Translations under genes and position numbers: made by a program
Assembly (NCBI GenBank): GCA_031082125.1
Contig: JAVHLM010000001.1
Span: forward strand, 523,080 to 587,079
Direction: 5' to 3'
DNA length: 64,000 nt
Origin: Candidatus Eremiobacterota bacterium
Lineage (GTDB): Bacteria; Vulcanimicrobiota; CADAWZ01; Ess09-12
Notes under the pieces: generated by a model
What the model saw: the letters and a program-made list of their open reading frames with translations, nothing else
The model's database searches: none
What the model was told of the DNA's origin: nothing
Shown: piece by piece, positions 24,562 to 32,318 of the stretch
Numbering within the stretch: the first letter of the stretch is position 1
How the letters are laid out: the number at the start of each line of letters is the position of its first letter

Positions 24562-25842
24562 ATGACCACAGAAACCCTGCTCCCCCCGCTGAAGCATATC
24601 CCCTTCGAGGACGTGCTCTCCGTCATCCAGGACTGCATCACCTTCCCCACCCTCTCGGGGCAGGAGGAAAAGCTGGTGCAGCACCTCATCAAGGTGGCGA
24701 GCCGCCTTGGCTTCACGAGCGCCCATAACGACCGGATGGGCAACCTGGTGGCCGAGATGACCGTCGGCACGGGCGAAGGCCCCCGGATTGTCATTTCAGG
24801 ACATCTTGACACCGTCAGCGCCAATCCCGCCGAGTGGAATGCGACGACCAAGCCTTTTGCAGGGTCAATTATTGACGGACGGCTCTACGGAAGAGGATCT
24901 GCCGACATGAAAGGCTCCTTCGGGGTGATGCTCCATGCGGCGGCAAGCCTGCAGAGCCTTAAGGCCCCCTTCAGCGGCAAGGTCTTTGTGGTAGGCACCG
25001 TCGTCGAAGAGCTATTCGAGGGGGTCTGCTTCCTCGAGGCGCTCAAGGATATCAAGCCTGACTTTGTGGTGATTGGCGAGGCAACGGGCGGGAAAATCAA
25101 CATCGGCCAGCGCGGCCGCGCGGAAATAGTCATCACCTCCTTCGGCCAGCCCCAGCATGCATCGACGGGGAGGAAAGTCATCAACGCCATAGAGCAGACC
25201 GCTTACATCATCGATGCTTTCCATGTATGGTACCGCTCCCAGGCTGACGAGATACTGGGGAGGCGCAACATCGTGCCCACCGATATCAAGATACCCCTGG
25301 GGGGAGGAGGCGGCATTGACGGCCGCGGCGGAAACTCAACGGTGCCCAACAAGGTGGAGATTACCTACGACATCAGGACACTTGCCGAGGACACCGAGGA
25401 GAGCATAATCCTCCTGGTAAGGGAAAATATAGACCAGGTGGTGCAGAACGCGAGAATACGGTACCCGCAGTTCAGGACGCCCGGCATCCAGTACTCGTCG
25501 GAGCGGTCCGTCACATGGACCTGCGAGCCCATCGTGCAGAAAAAATTCGCCCCTGCCTGGAAGACGGACCCAGACTCCGACCTCGTGAAGAAGGCGACTG
25601 CAGGTTTTGAGAAGGCCCTCGGGAAGACGCCGGAATTCGGCCATTATGGATTCTGTACCGACGGGAGCGGCGTGGTACGCTACCGTGACCTCTTCCCCGA
25701 AGCGAAGGTCGATATTATCGGCTACGGGCCGGGATCGGAAGAGGATGCCCATACCGTCAACGAATCGGTGAGCCTTGCCGACCTGAAGGATACTTACCTG
25801 GGATTCCAGGGCATTCTCACGGAGCTTCTGAAAAAAGAGTAG
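24562..25842 (+). CDS. M20-family metallohydrolase, YgeY-like
   Basis: This 426-residue zinc amidohydrolase has the M20 catalytic set: metal-binding His in ISGHLDT, bridging Asp in GRGSADMKG, general-base Glu pair in VEELFEG, the next ligand in VIGEATGG and a late His in EDAHTVNESV. GRRNIVPTDIKIPLGGGG and CTDGSGVVRYRD point to the YgeY-type clade, often linked to selenium and purine catabolism loci in anaerobes. None of those partner genes is here, so the substrate is open (N-acyl or carbamoyl amino acids, dipeptides). AGGAGG lies 7 bases before the ATG. Its stop is 35 bases from the lysA stop on the other strand. Confidence 0.87.
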   Translation: MTTETLLPPLKHIPFEDVLSVIQDCITFPTLSGQEEKLVQHLIKVASRLGFTSAHNDRMGNLVAEMTVGTGEGPRIVISGHLDTVSANPAEWNATTKPFAGSIIDGRLYGRGSADMKGSFGVMLHAAASLQSLKAPFSGKVFVVGTVVEELFEGVCFLEALKDIKPDFVVIGEATGGKINIGQRGRAEIVITSFGQPQHASTGRKVINAIEQTAYIIDAFHVWYRSQADEILGRRNIVPTDIKIPLGGGGGIDGRGGNSTVPNKVEITYDIRTLAEDTEESIILLVRENIDQVVQNARIRYPQFRTPGIQYSSERSVTWTCEPIVQKKFAPAWKTDPDSDLVKKATAGFEKALGKTPEFGHYGFCTDGSGVVRYRDLFPEAKVDIIGYGPGSEEDAHTVNESVSLADLKDTYLGFQGILTELLKKE

Positions 25843-25877
25843 CTAAGGTCCCAGTCCGGGGGGAAGGGAGAACTTTT

Positions 25878-27155
25878 TCACGCCCCACCACCACCCCCGC
25901 CCACCCACCCTCCGGCCACCCGCCCCTCAACGGGGCAATGCTCATCTGCAATCCGGGTGATGAGCTCGTCATAGGTCATGCCCCGCCGGGAAAGCCATGC
26001 CCTGCCGCGGTGCACCATTACCTCTGAAGGCAGAGGGCGGAGGTTATAGACAGATCCCATGGAATAGCAGTAGGCTCCGGCGTTCTGCACCGCGAGGATG
26101 TCGCCCTCCCGTACCTGCGGGATCTCGCGGGCGCGGGCAAAAAAGTCACCTGACTCACAGATGTTCCCGTAAATGTCACAGGGAGCGGCGGCCCCGCCGG
26201 GATTTGAGAGGTTCAGGATGTGATGGTAGGCATCATAGAAGACGGGCCTGATGAGCTGTGAAAAGCCCGAGTCCGTTCCTGCGATGAGGCGCCCCCTGTT
26301 TCTTTTCAGGGTGTTCACCCCGATGAGGAGCACACCGCTTTCGGCCGCCAGAAACTTCCCCGGCTCGAAGCGCATCTCGAGCTCTTTCCCGTAAGACCTG
26401 CAGAAGCCGCCGAAAAGGGCAGCCACCTTCTCACCAAGGGCGCCGTAGTCTATCCTCTTCTCATCGGGCCTGTAAGGCACCTTGAAGCCTCCGCCGAAAT
26501 CAATGAACTCCAGGTCGGGAAAATTTTCCCTCCCCGCCAGGGAAAGAAGCTTCTCCATTCCCTGCAGCACCTTGTCCGTATCGGAAATCCCCGATCCGAC
26601 GTGCTGATGAAGGCCTATCACCTTGAGCCGGTGCTTGTCCACAAGCCCGAGGGCTTCCGGTGCCTGGTCCATCAGGATGCCGAACTTGGATTCATCGCCT
26701 GCCGTCATGACATATTTGTGCTCCCCGGCCTCCACATCGGTGTTGAACCTCATGCAGATGGCGGCGCCGGGGAAACGGGAGCCGAACCTGGAAAGCAGCG
26801 ACAGGGACTCTATGTTGGTGAGGATCCCCAGGGAGTGGACCCTCTCCACTTCGGCCATGGTCACATTATTGGCGGTGTAAAGGACCCGGTCCCCTGCAAA
26901 TCCCAGCCTCCTTGCGAGAAGAACTTCGCCAAGGCTCACGGCGTCAAAAGAAGAGCCTGCATCGTGGAGGATCCTGAGGACATCACAGTTACAATTAGCC
27001 TTCATTGCGTAAAAAATCCTGAGGCGGGGCCTCCTGAAAAAGCCGAGAAGCTCATGGTACCTCTGTTCAATGAGATCGCCGTCATAGACATAGAGGGGGG
27101 TCCCATAGTCCCCTGCAAGCTTGAGGAGCAGTTCCGGGTCAATAGTGGTCTTCAT
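25878..27155 (-). CDS. lysA: Diaminopimelate decarboxylase
   Basis: This 425-residue PLP enzyme performs the last step of lysine synthesis. Motifs present: YAMKANCN with the PLP Lys, HQHVGSGI, the Gly-rich phosphate loop FIDFGGGFKVPY, the substrate loop CESGDFFAR and the C-terminal QNAGAYCYSM. AAGGAG is 5 bases before ATG 27155; the ATG at 27158 is too close to it. The protein ends in an odd tail, VAGGWVGGGGGGA, encoded by a G-rich run with quadruplex potential. The tail is not part of the normal enzyme and may come from slippage or expansion of a G tract. It follows lysC by 35 bases. Confidence 0.93.
   Translation of the reverse strand: MKTTIDPELLLKLAGDYGTPLYVYDGDLIEQRYHELLGFFRRPRLRIFYAMKANCNCDVLRILHDAGSSFDAVSLGEVLLARRLGFAGDRVLYTANNVTMAEVERVHSLGILTNIESLSLLSRFGSRFPGAAICMRFNTDVEAGEHKYVMTAGDESKFGILMDQAPEALGLVDKHRLKVIGLHQHVGSGISDTDKVLQGMEKLLSLAGRENFPDLEFIDFGGGFKVPYRPDEKRIDYGALGEKVAALFGGFCRSYGKELEMRFEPGKFLAAESGVLLIGVNTLKRNRGRLIAGTDSGFSQLIRPVFYDAYHHILNLSNPGGAAAPCDIYGNICESGDFFARAREIPQVREGDILAVQNAGAYCYSMGSVYNLRPLPSEVMVHRGRAWLSRRGMTYDELITRIADEHCPVEGRVAGGWVGGGGGGA
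25894..25910 (-). promoter_or_regulatory. G-quadruplex motif in the last codons of lysA
   Basis: On the coding strand the sequence is GGGTGGGTGGGCGGGGG, four runs of three or more G with one-base loops, the class that folds most stably. More GG and GGGG runs flank it on both sides. It ends 14 bases before the last base of the lysA stop, in the narrow gap between two convergent genes, so it could act on the mRNA 3' end or on transcription. Confidence 0.7.
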
Positions 27156-27190
27156 CATGTCTCCTTTTCACAAAGGGCGCCTCGGCGCCT

Positions 27191-28534
27191 TTATGGTATT
27201 CTGCAGAAAAACTCTGCATGTACTGCCCTTACGGCCCTCTCGAGCTCACCGTCATCGATGACAAAGCTCACGTTCACCTTGGAGGCGCCCTGGCTGATGA
27301 CCTGGACCCTGATCCGCTCGCTGCGGAGCACCGTGGAGATGCCAAGGAGCAGCTCGGTGGAGCGCTCGACGTCACCCACGACGGTGAGGATCGACTTTCC
27401 TGTGCTTACGGCCACGGTGGCAATCTCCCCGAGGTCGGCCATCACTTTCTCCACCAGCGCGGGATCCGACGTGTTCTTGTTAAGGGTGAGGGATATGCTC
27501 ACCTCGCTCGAGGCGATGAGATCAACGGACAGGCCGTGGCAGGCAAAGCTGTGGAACACTTTTTCCAGAAAGCCTGCGAGCCCGAGCATTCTTGTGCTCA
27601 CGATATCGATGAGCGTGACATTCCTCTGAAAGGTGATCACCCTCACCATGGCTTCATGGGCAACGCTTTTCTTGATCACTGTGCCCGGCAGATGGGGCTT
27701 ATAGGAATTTTTGACCCTCACAGGGATATTTTTTGCCATGGCAGGCAGAATGCTCAGAGGGTGAAGGATCTTGGCGCCGAAATAGGCGAGCTCTGAAGCC
27801 TCTTCAAAGGAGATCTCGCCCACCACTTCCGCCTGGGGAACGATCTTGGGATCGGTGGTCATGAGGCCGTCCACATCTTTCCAGACCTGCACCTCCTCAG
27901 CGGCGACAGCTTTCCCGACCGCAGAGGCAGTAAGGTCGCTTCCTCCCCGCCCGAGAGTCGTGATGGCTCCCATGCGGTCCTTTCCAATGAACCCCGTTAT
28001 CACAGGGATATACTCATAGTGAGCGGCGAGAGGCGACAGTGATAAAGCAATCGCTTCATAACTCTCATCGAGCACCGCGGCATTCTGGTGCTCCGACGAG
28101 GTCAGCATCCCGATGTCCCAGGCATCGAAAAAGCGCGCCCTGTGGACCTCCTGGTCCAGATACCCGGCCATTATTCTCACCGAGAGCCTCTCGCCGAAAG
28201 AGACAAGGTAATCCCTTGTCCTCAATGACAGCTCCCTGATGAGGGAGATCCCCTTGAGGAGGCTCTTCAGCTCAGAGAGGAGAAGCTCCACAGGTGCCTC
28301 CGGGATGCCGAGCTGCTCTGCAGTGTGGAGGTGAAGGGCTTCTATCTTCTCCAGGTCGTACCGGCGTCCACGGCAGGCATCTTCACCGCACTCAATGAGC
28401 CAGTCAGTGACGCTTCCCATGGCAGAGCAGACCAGGACAGGGCACGACGGAAGCGATGACCGGATAATCTCCGCAACGGAGCGGACCATGACACTGTCCC
28501 TGAGAGATGATCCGCCGAATTTCATAACGATCAT
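27191..28534 (-). CDS. lysC: Aspartate kinase
   Basis: This 447-residue aspartokinase carries out the first step of the aspartate family. The kinase domain has MIVMKFGGSSL, SFGERLSVRIMAGYL, TTLGRGGSDLTA and VWKDVDGLMTTDP. Two ACT domains follow (from ~290), with VRVITFQRNVTLIDI and STGKSILTVVGD, which normally bind lysine or threonine for feedback inhibition. Length and order match the monofunctional LysC/ThrA-type kinases; no homoserine dehydrogenase domain is attached. GGAGG precedes the ATG. Placed directly before lysA and after the ankyrin gene in one direction, it is probably dedicated to lysine/diaminopimelate. Confidence 0.95.
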   Translation of the reverse strand: MIVMKFGGSSLRDSVMVRSVAEIIRSSLPSCPVLVCSAMGSVTDWLIECGEDACRGRRYDLEKIEALHLHTAEQLGIPEAPVELLLSELKSLLKGISLIRELSLRTRDYLVSFGERLSVRIMAGYLDQEVHRARFFDAWDIGMLTSSEHQNAAVLDESYEAIALSLSPLAAHYEYIPVITGFIGKDRMGAITTLGRGGSDLTASAVGKAVAAEEVQVWKDVDGLMTTDPKIVPQAEVVGEISFEEASELAYFGAKILHPLSILPAMAKNIPVRVKNSYKPHLPGTVIKKSVAHEAMVRVITFQRNVTLIDIVSTRMLGLAGFLEKVFHSFACHGLSVDLIASSEVSISLTLNKNTSDPALVEKVMADLGEIATVAVSTGKSILTVVGDVERSTELLLGISTVLRSERIRVQVISQGASKVNVSFVIDDGELERAVRAVHAEFFCRIP

Positions 28535-28558
28535 GGCTCGCTCCTCCCTCCCGGGTTC

Positions 28559-29218
28559 TTACCAGGTATGGTCCTTCTTCTTTGAGCTTCTCTCGTGAAG
28601 AAGCTTTGCAAGATCCCTGTGCCCTGCCGCCATGGCACTTTCCCAGGGAGTGAGGTTCCCTACGCTCGTCTCCGCGTCCACATCGCTCCCGGCCTTGATA
28701 AGCATTGTGGCTATCTCCTCGCTGCCCGCCTTTGCCGCATCGTGGAGAGGAGTCTCGCCGTGAACATCGGCCTTGTTGACCTGAGCCCCGGCGGATACAA
28801 GAAGCTGGGCGATCCCGGCATCGCCTCTGAGGGCTGCATGGTGAAGGGGGGTGCGCTGAAGCATATCCTCAGCATCGATAAAGGCGCCTTTCTCAATGAG
28901 AAGCTTCACCACGTCAAAAAAGCCTCCCATCACCCCCCTGTGAAGGGCGGTGAGGTTCTCCCTGTCCTTGGCATGGACGAGCTGCCTGTCCTTGTAAAGG
29001 AGCGCCTCAAGGGCGGAGATATCGCCCTCTTCGCAGGCTTTGCACACCGCGTCATCAGCCATGATCCTCCTGGGTGATGAATGGGGCTCTGGCGCGCCCT
29101 TCGCAGGCTTCCCTCCCCTCTTTCTTGCCATGTGAAGGAAAATGCCATGGAGCGCATAGATGATCAGGCCGGAAAATATGACGGCCCCGATGAAACGCAC
29201 TGATTCTTCACTCGACAT
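28559..29218 (-). CDS. Membrane-anchored ankyrin-repeat protein
   Basis: The product is 219 residues: one N-terminal membrane helix (FIGAVIFSGLIIYALHGIFL), a basic linker and four to five ankyrin repeats from ~75 (LTALHRGVMGGFFDVVKLLIEKGA, TPLHHAALRGDAGIAQLLVSAGA, TPLHDAAKAGSEEIATMLIKAGS, then LTPWESAMAAGHRDLAKLLHE). The repeats face the cytoplasm by the positive-inside rule. AGGTGAGG precedes the ATG. It is 24 bases upstream of lysC and downstream of a glutamine synthetase gene in the same direction, so it is probably a protein-interaction partner within this operon; the partner is unknown. Confidence 0.85.
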   Translation of the reverse strand: MSSEESVRFIGAVIFSGLIIYALHGIFLHMARKRGGKPAKGAPEPHSSPRRIMADDAVCKACEEGDISALEALLYKDRQLVHAKDRENLTALHRGVMGGFFDVVKLLIEKGAFIDAEDMLQRTPLHHAALRGDAGIAQLLVSAGAQVNKADVHGETPLHDAAKAGSEEIATMLIKAGSDVDAETSVGNLTPWESAMAAGHRDLAKLLHERSSKKKDHTW

Positions 29219-29269
29219 ACCTCACCTCAATGTTCTTCTGGCCGGCGCCTCCGGAATTCTCCACCAGCC

Positions 29270-30778
29270 CTATGAGCAGTGAATATAGCGATCGACCAGC
29301 TTTTTGATATCATCCTCTTTGCCGTAGAGCTCCTCGCTCAGCCCCTTGTCATTGAATGCCTTGAGACGTTTTATACTATCGTCGATGACCAGCGGGGGAA
29401 AGACGCCGTCATATTCGTAGACCGACCGCTTCTCCTTGAGAGCATCGGCTGACTCCCAGCATGAAGTGGGCAGATGGGGCAGCTTTTCCTGCATGAAGAC
29501 ATGGGGCGGCGAGAATATGTTCACATCGATGTAGAGATCATCAGCCTTGGCAAGCGCCCCCTCGTCGGTGAGGCCGTGACGGGCAGCCACCATGAGGCCC
29601 GCGAGGAGCAGATGGATATCTGCAGAGCCGTCGGCGCCCCTGAACTCTATGGTCTGGCTCTTCTCGCCCCCGGGAAGGCAGGGAGCCGCTTCGGCAGGGT
29701 TGGCATCCTTCATCATATTCTCGACATTTCGCCAGCCCAGGGGAACTCTGACAAGGGCCGACCTGTTCCTGTCGCCCCAGCAAATGTTGGTAGGGGCCTC
29801 CTGGTGGGGCACGAGCCTGAGGTACGAGACAGGAACCGTGTTCCCGAAAGCCGTCAGGGATGAAGCGCATTCCAGGTAGCCGCCGATGAGCCTCCTCGCT
29901 GTCTCGGTGATCTGGCCTGATTTTACCAGCATGTTCTCCCCGTCACGGACAAGCTTTGTGTGGACATGAAGACCGCTGCCCGCGTGGCCGAAGGATATTT
30001 TCGGCGCATAGCTTATGGTGACGCCATGGCGGTAGCCCACCATCCTGAGAATCCACTTTGCAAGGACTATCTGATCTGCCGCCTCCTCGACGGGAACGGG
30101 CTGAAATTCTATCTCATGCTGCTCCATGCAGCTGTTCTTGGTAGAGATGTACCCCACTTCCGAATGGCCGTACTTTATTTTTCCCCCTGTCTGCGCAATG
30201 GCCTGCATCGCCTCGAGCCTTATAATCTCGCCCTTGGAGAAGGGAAATGACTCGTGATAGCCTTTTCTCACCGTCGAGGGGTAGAGCTCCTGGGGGCTCA
30301 GGAACAGGTAGTACTCCAGCTCCCCGAGGGCTTCAAAGCTGAGGCCCGTTGTCCGTTGAAGGGACTGTGACGCCGCTCTCAGTATCTGCTCCGGCGCACT
30401 CGCCAGGGGCTTCCCTTCACAGTTGTAGAAGGAGCAGAGAAGCTCCACGGTGGGAACAGGGGAAAATGGGTTAAGGTGCGCAGTTCTGAAGCGGGGGATC
30501 ACGTAGAGATCGCTTGAGGCGGCATCTATTGAGGTAAAGAGGCTTGAGCCGTCAACACGCTCGCCGAAGGTGAGGAGCCGCTCAAGCTGCTCCCTGTCGC
30601 TGATTATGAAATTGAGGGCCTTGAGCCTTCCGTCTCCTGCGGTGTAGCGCAGGTTCAGCATCCGGATCTCATTATCAATGATATACTTGATGATATCGTC
30701 CCTTGTGAATTCCTGCTGCGGCTTCCCGAGAGAGCGGACAATCTGATTGGGATTCATTGAGATATTGCTGTCCTCCAT
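29270..30778 (-). CDS. Glutamine synthetase-family enzyme
   Basis: The product is 502 residues with the glutamine synthetase fold. The N-terminal beta-grasp region has NEIRMLNLRYTAGDGRLK. Active-site signatures are EALGELEYYLF, MEQHEIEFQPVPVEEAADQ, KISFGHAGSGLHVHTKL (ATP/Mn loop), SYLRLVPHQEAPTNICWGDRNRSALVRVP and IEFRGADGSADIHLLL. The order and the metal-binding Glu/His residues are kept. The adenylylation-site motif of enteric GlnA (NLYDLPPE) is not seen, and the usual NPYL after the Arg loop is replaced by ADIH. It may be glutamine synthetase or a gamma-glutamyl ligase relative. ATG 30778 sits behind AAAGGAGG. It starts 33 bases after the HD gene. Confidence 0.85.
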   Translation of the reverse strand: MEDSNISMNPNQIVRSLGKPQQEFTRDDIIKYIIDNEIRMLNLRYTAGDGRLKALNFIISDREQLERLLTFGERVDGSSLFTSIDAASSDLYVIPRFRTAHLNPFSPVPTVELLCSFYNCEGKPLASAPEQILRAASQSLQRTTGLSFEALGELEYYLFLSPQELYPSTVRKGYHESFPFSKGEIIRLEAMQAIAQTGGKIKYGHSEVGYISTKNSCMEQHEIEFQPVPVEEAADQIVLAKWILRMVGYRHGVTISYAPKISFGHAGSGLHVHTKLVRDGENMLVKSGQITETARRLIGGYLECASSLTAFGNTVPVSYLRLVPHQEAPTNICWGDRNRSALVRVPLGWRNVENMMKDANPAEAAPCLPGGEKSQTIEFRGADGSADIHLLLAGLMVAARHGLTDEGALAKADDLYIDVNIFSPPHVFMQEKLPHLPTSCWESADALKEKRSVYEYDGVFPPLVIDDSIKRLKAFNDKGLSEELYGKEDDIKKLVDRYIHCS

Positions 30779-30811
30779 GGGACCTCCTTTCCTCTGCAAG
30801 CTGAGAAGCTG

Positions 30812-31306
30812 TCATATATCCCCGCACTGAAGGCCGAGCTCATTAAGGACAGCCCTGAGCCTTCTTCTGTGTGACTCGCGGGTGACGGGAATGCCGAAAA
30901 GATAATAATCAAGGATATCAGCGTCCTTCACTGTCTCTTCCTCGGCGGTTCCCACTTCATCCTTGCTGCTGTGGCTCGTGACACCCTTCACGATCTTCTC
31001 GATCTCTTCGCGGGAGAACTCCCCTGTCTTCTCGAGAACCTCGCGGGCCGGACCCTCCCCCCGGAGCGCATGGCCGTCCTGGACGCCGCTTACAATCCTT
31101 CCCAGGTCATGAAGCACTGCCATCAGCGAGGCATCTTCTTCACAGGCGCCTCTTTTCCTGGAGAGCACCTTCACCAGGGCAAGTATGCCGAAAAGGTGAG
31201 AGAGCTCATACTCTTTCGGCGCCTCTCTCTTTTCATTCCCGAGAGGGTGCTGAAGCAGAATCTCAAGCACCCTTTGCTGCACCTTCATGAGTCTGTTCAT
31301 CTCCAT
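30812..31306 (-). CDS. HD-domain phosphohydrolase
   Basis: This 164-residue protein has the metal-binding HD signature: His in YELSHLFGI, the HD doublet in VLHDLGRIV, a later His in GVTSHSS and a final Asp in KDADILDYYLFG. It resembles small HD hydrolases that act on nucleotides or signal nucleotides. It is the first gene of the minus-strand run HD, glutamine synthetase, ankyrin, lysC, lysA. Its place suggests a nucleotide- or metabolite-repair or signalling role linked to nitrogen supply, which is inference. GGGAG is 9 bases before the ATG. The 179-base gap to the divergent gene at 31486 must hold its promoter; I see no strong one. Confidence 0.82.
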   Translation of the reverse strand: MEMNRLMKVQQRVLEILLQHPLGNEKREAPKEYELSHLFGILALVKVLSRKRGACEEDASLMAVLHDLGRIVSGVQDGHALRGEGPAREVLEKTGEFSREEIEKIVKGVTSHSSKDEVGTAEEETVKDADILDYYLFGIPVTRESHRRRLRAVLNELGLQCGDI

Positions 31307-31485
31307 AATCCATATCTCCCTGCGTGAAAATCGGGGGCCGGCCTTCCCCGAGGCCGAACAGGAGCCCCTTTGACTATTCTGACGGGAGGAAAAATTTCCT
31401 CTTTATGGGTTGAGGCCCTACAGGATTTATCTTCAGGGGAGGAGAAAAAATAAGATGGCTGCCACGGTAAAGGAGGAGAGAACCC

Positions 31486-32217
31486 ATGAATAAGAAGCGC
31501 CTGATTCTGATGTTCCTGATGCTCTGCCTTGTCATTGAGGCGGGGATGGCCTCTGCAATGGAGATCTATATCCACAACAAGCCGCTTTCCGGTAAAATTC
31601 TCACCCAGGGGGACGAGATATTTGTTCCTGCGGCTGAGCTTAAGAAACTCATCAGGGGAGAGCTTTCCTGGAGCGAGCAGGATGGTTCCGTAAAGGCAAA
31701 CGGCAATGAAACGTCCATAAAGATAATGAGGGCGCAGAGCACGGTCTATCTCCCCCTCAAGGCCGTTGCTTCGGCAATGGGCTATAAAGTCACCGTCAAC
31801 AAGGCCACGGGTATTGTCGATCTCTACCAGCAGAAAGCACTGATGCCCGGGACCTCACCGACACCTCAGCCCACCCAGGCCGCCGGGCAGACCCAGCCTG
31901 CCACAGCCTCCCCCGGCGACAGCAAGGGTCCTGAAGGGCCCGATCCTCTCACCATCGTCGAGAAGAGCTCCATGGAAGACGGGAAGGATCCCAAGAACGC
32001 CGGGCTCAGGATCTATGCCCTCGTAACAAACGGCCGCGGCAAGGATGCCAACAATGTCGTTGCCACGTGCATGCTGCTGTCCGATGGCAAAGTCTATAAC
32101 CAGAAGGTGGAAAATGTGGGAAGGCTTGCTGCAGGGGAAAAGAAGGAGGTCATCTTCTACTTCCCCGCGGGATGGACCCAGCAGATGAAGCATGATTTCA
32201 CCGTCAAGGGCGACTGA
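31486..32217 (+). CDS. Secreted stalk-domain protein (copper amine oxidase N-terminal-like)
   Basis: The product is 243 residues with a signal peptide (MNKKRLILMFLMLCLVIEAGMASA). It has a copper-amine-oxidase-N-like stalk domain (~25-118), recognised by IFVPAAELKKLI and VYLPLKAVASAMGYKVTVNKATGIVDLY. A Pro/Thr/Gln-rich linker (~120-150) and a C-terminal immunoglobulin-like FxLYD-type domain (LRIYALVTNGRGKDANNVVATCMLLSDGKVY, then GRLAAGEKKEVIFYF) follow. Such proteins are extracytoplasmic, often at the cell envelope. AAAGGAGG precedes the ATG. It is 101 bases upstream of the WD40-caspase gene and may be cotranscribed with it. Confidence 0.78.
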   Translation: MNKKRLILMFLMLCLVIEAGMASAMEIYIHNKPLSGKILTQGDEIFVPAAELKKLIRGELSWSEQDGSVKANGNETSIKIMRAQSTVYLPLKAVASAMGYKVTVNKATGIVDLYQQKALMPGTSPTPQPTQAAGQTQPATASPGDSKGPEGPDPLTIVEKSSMEDGKDPKNAGLRIYALVTNGRGKDANNVVATCMLLSDGKVYNQKVENVGRLAAGEKKEVIFYFPAGWTQQMKHDFTVKGD

Positions 32218-32318
32218 CTCCAGGGCCGCCTCCCCGCGCTGGCCCTGAAAGCTCCCGGAGACTGCCATGACCGGGGCTTTCTGCAAAGAGCGTAAGTTGT
32301 GAAAAAGGAGCGATACCT

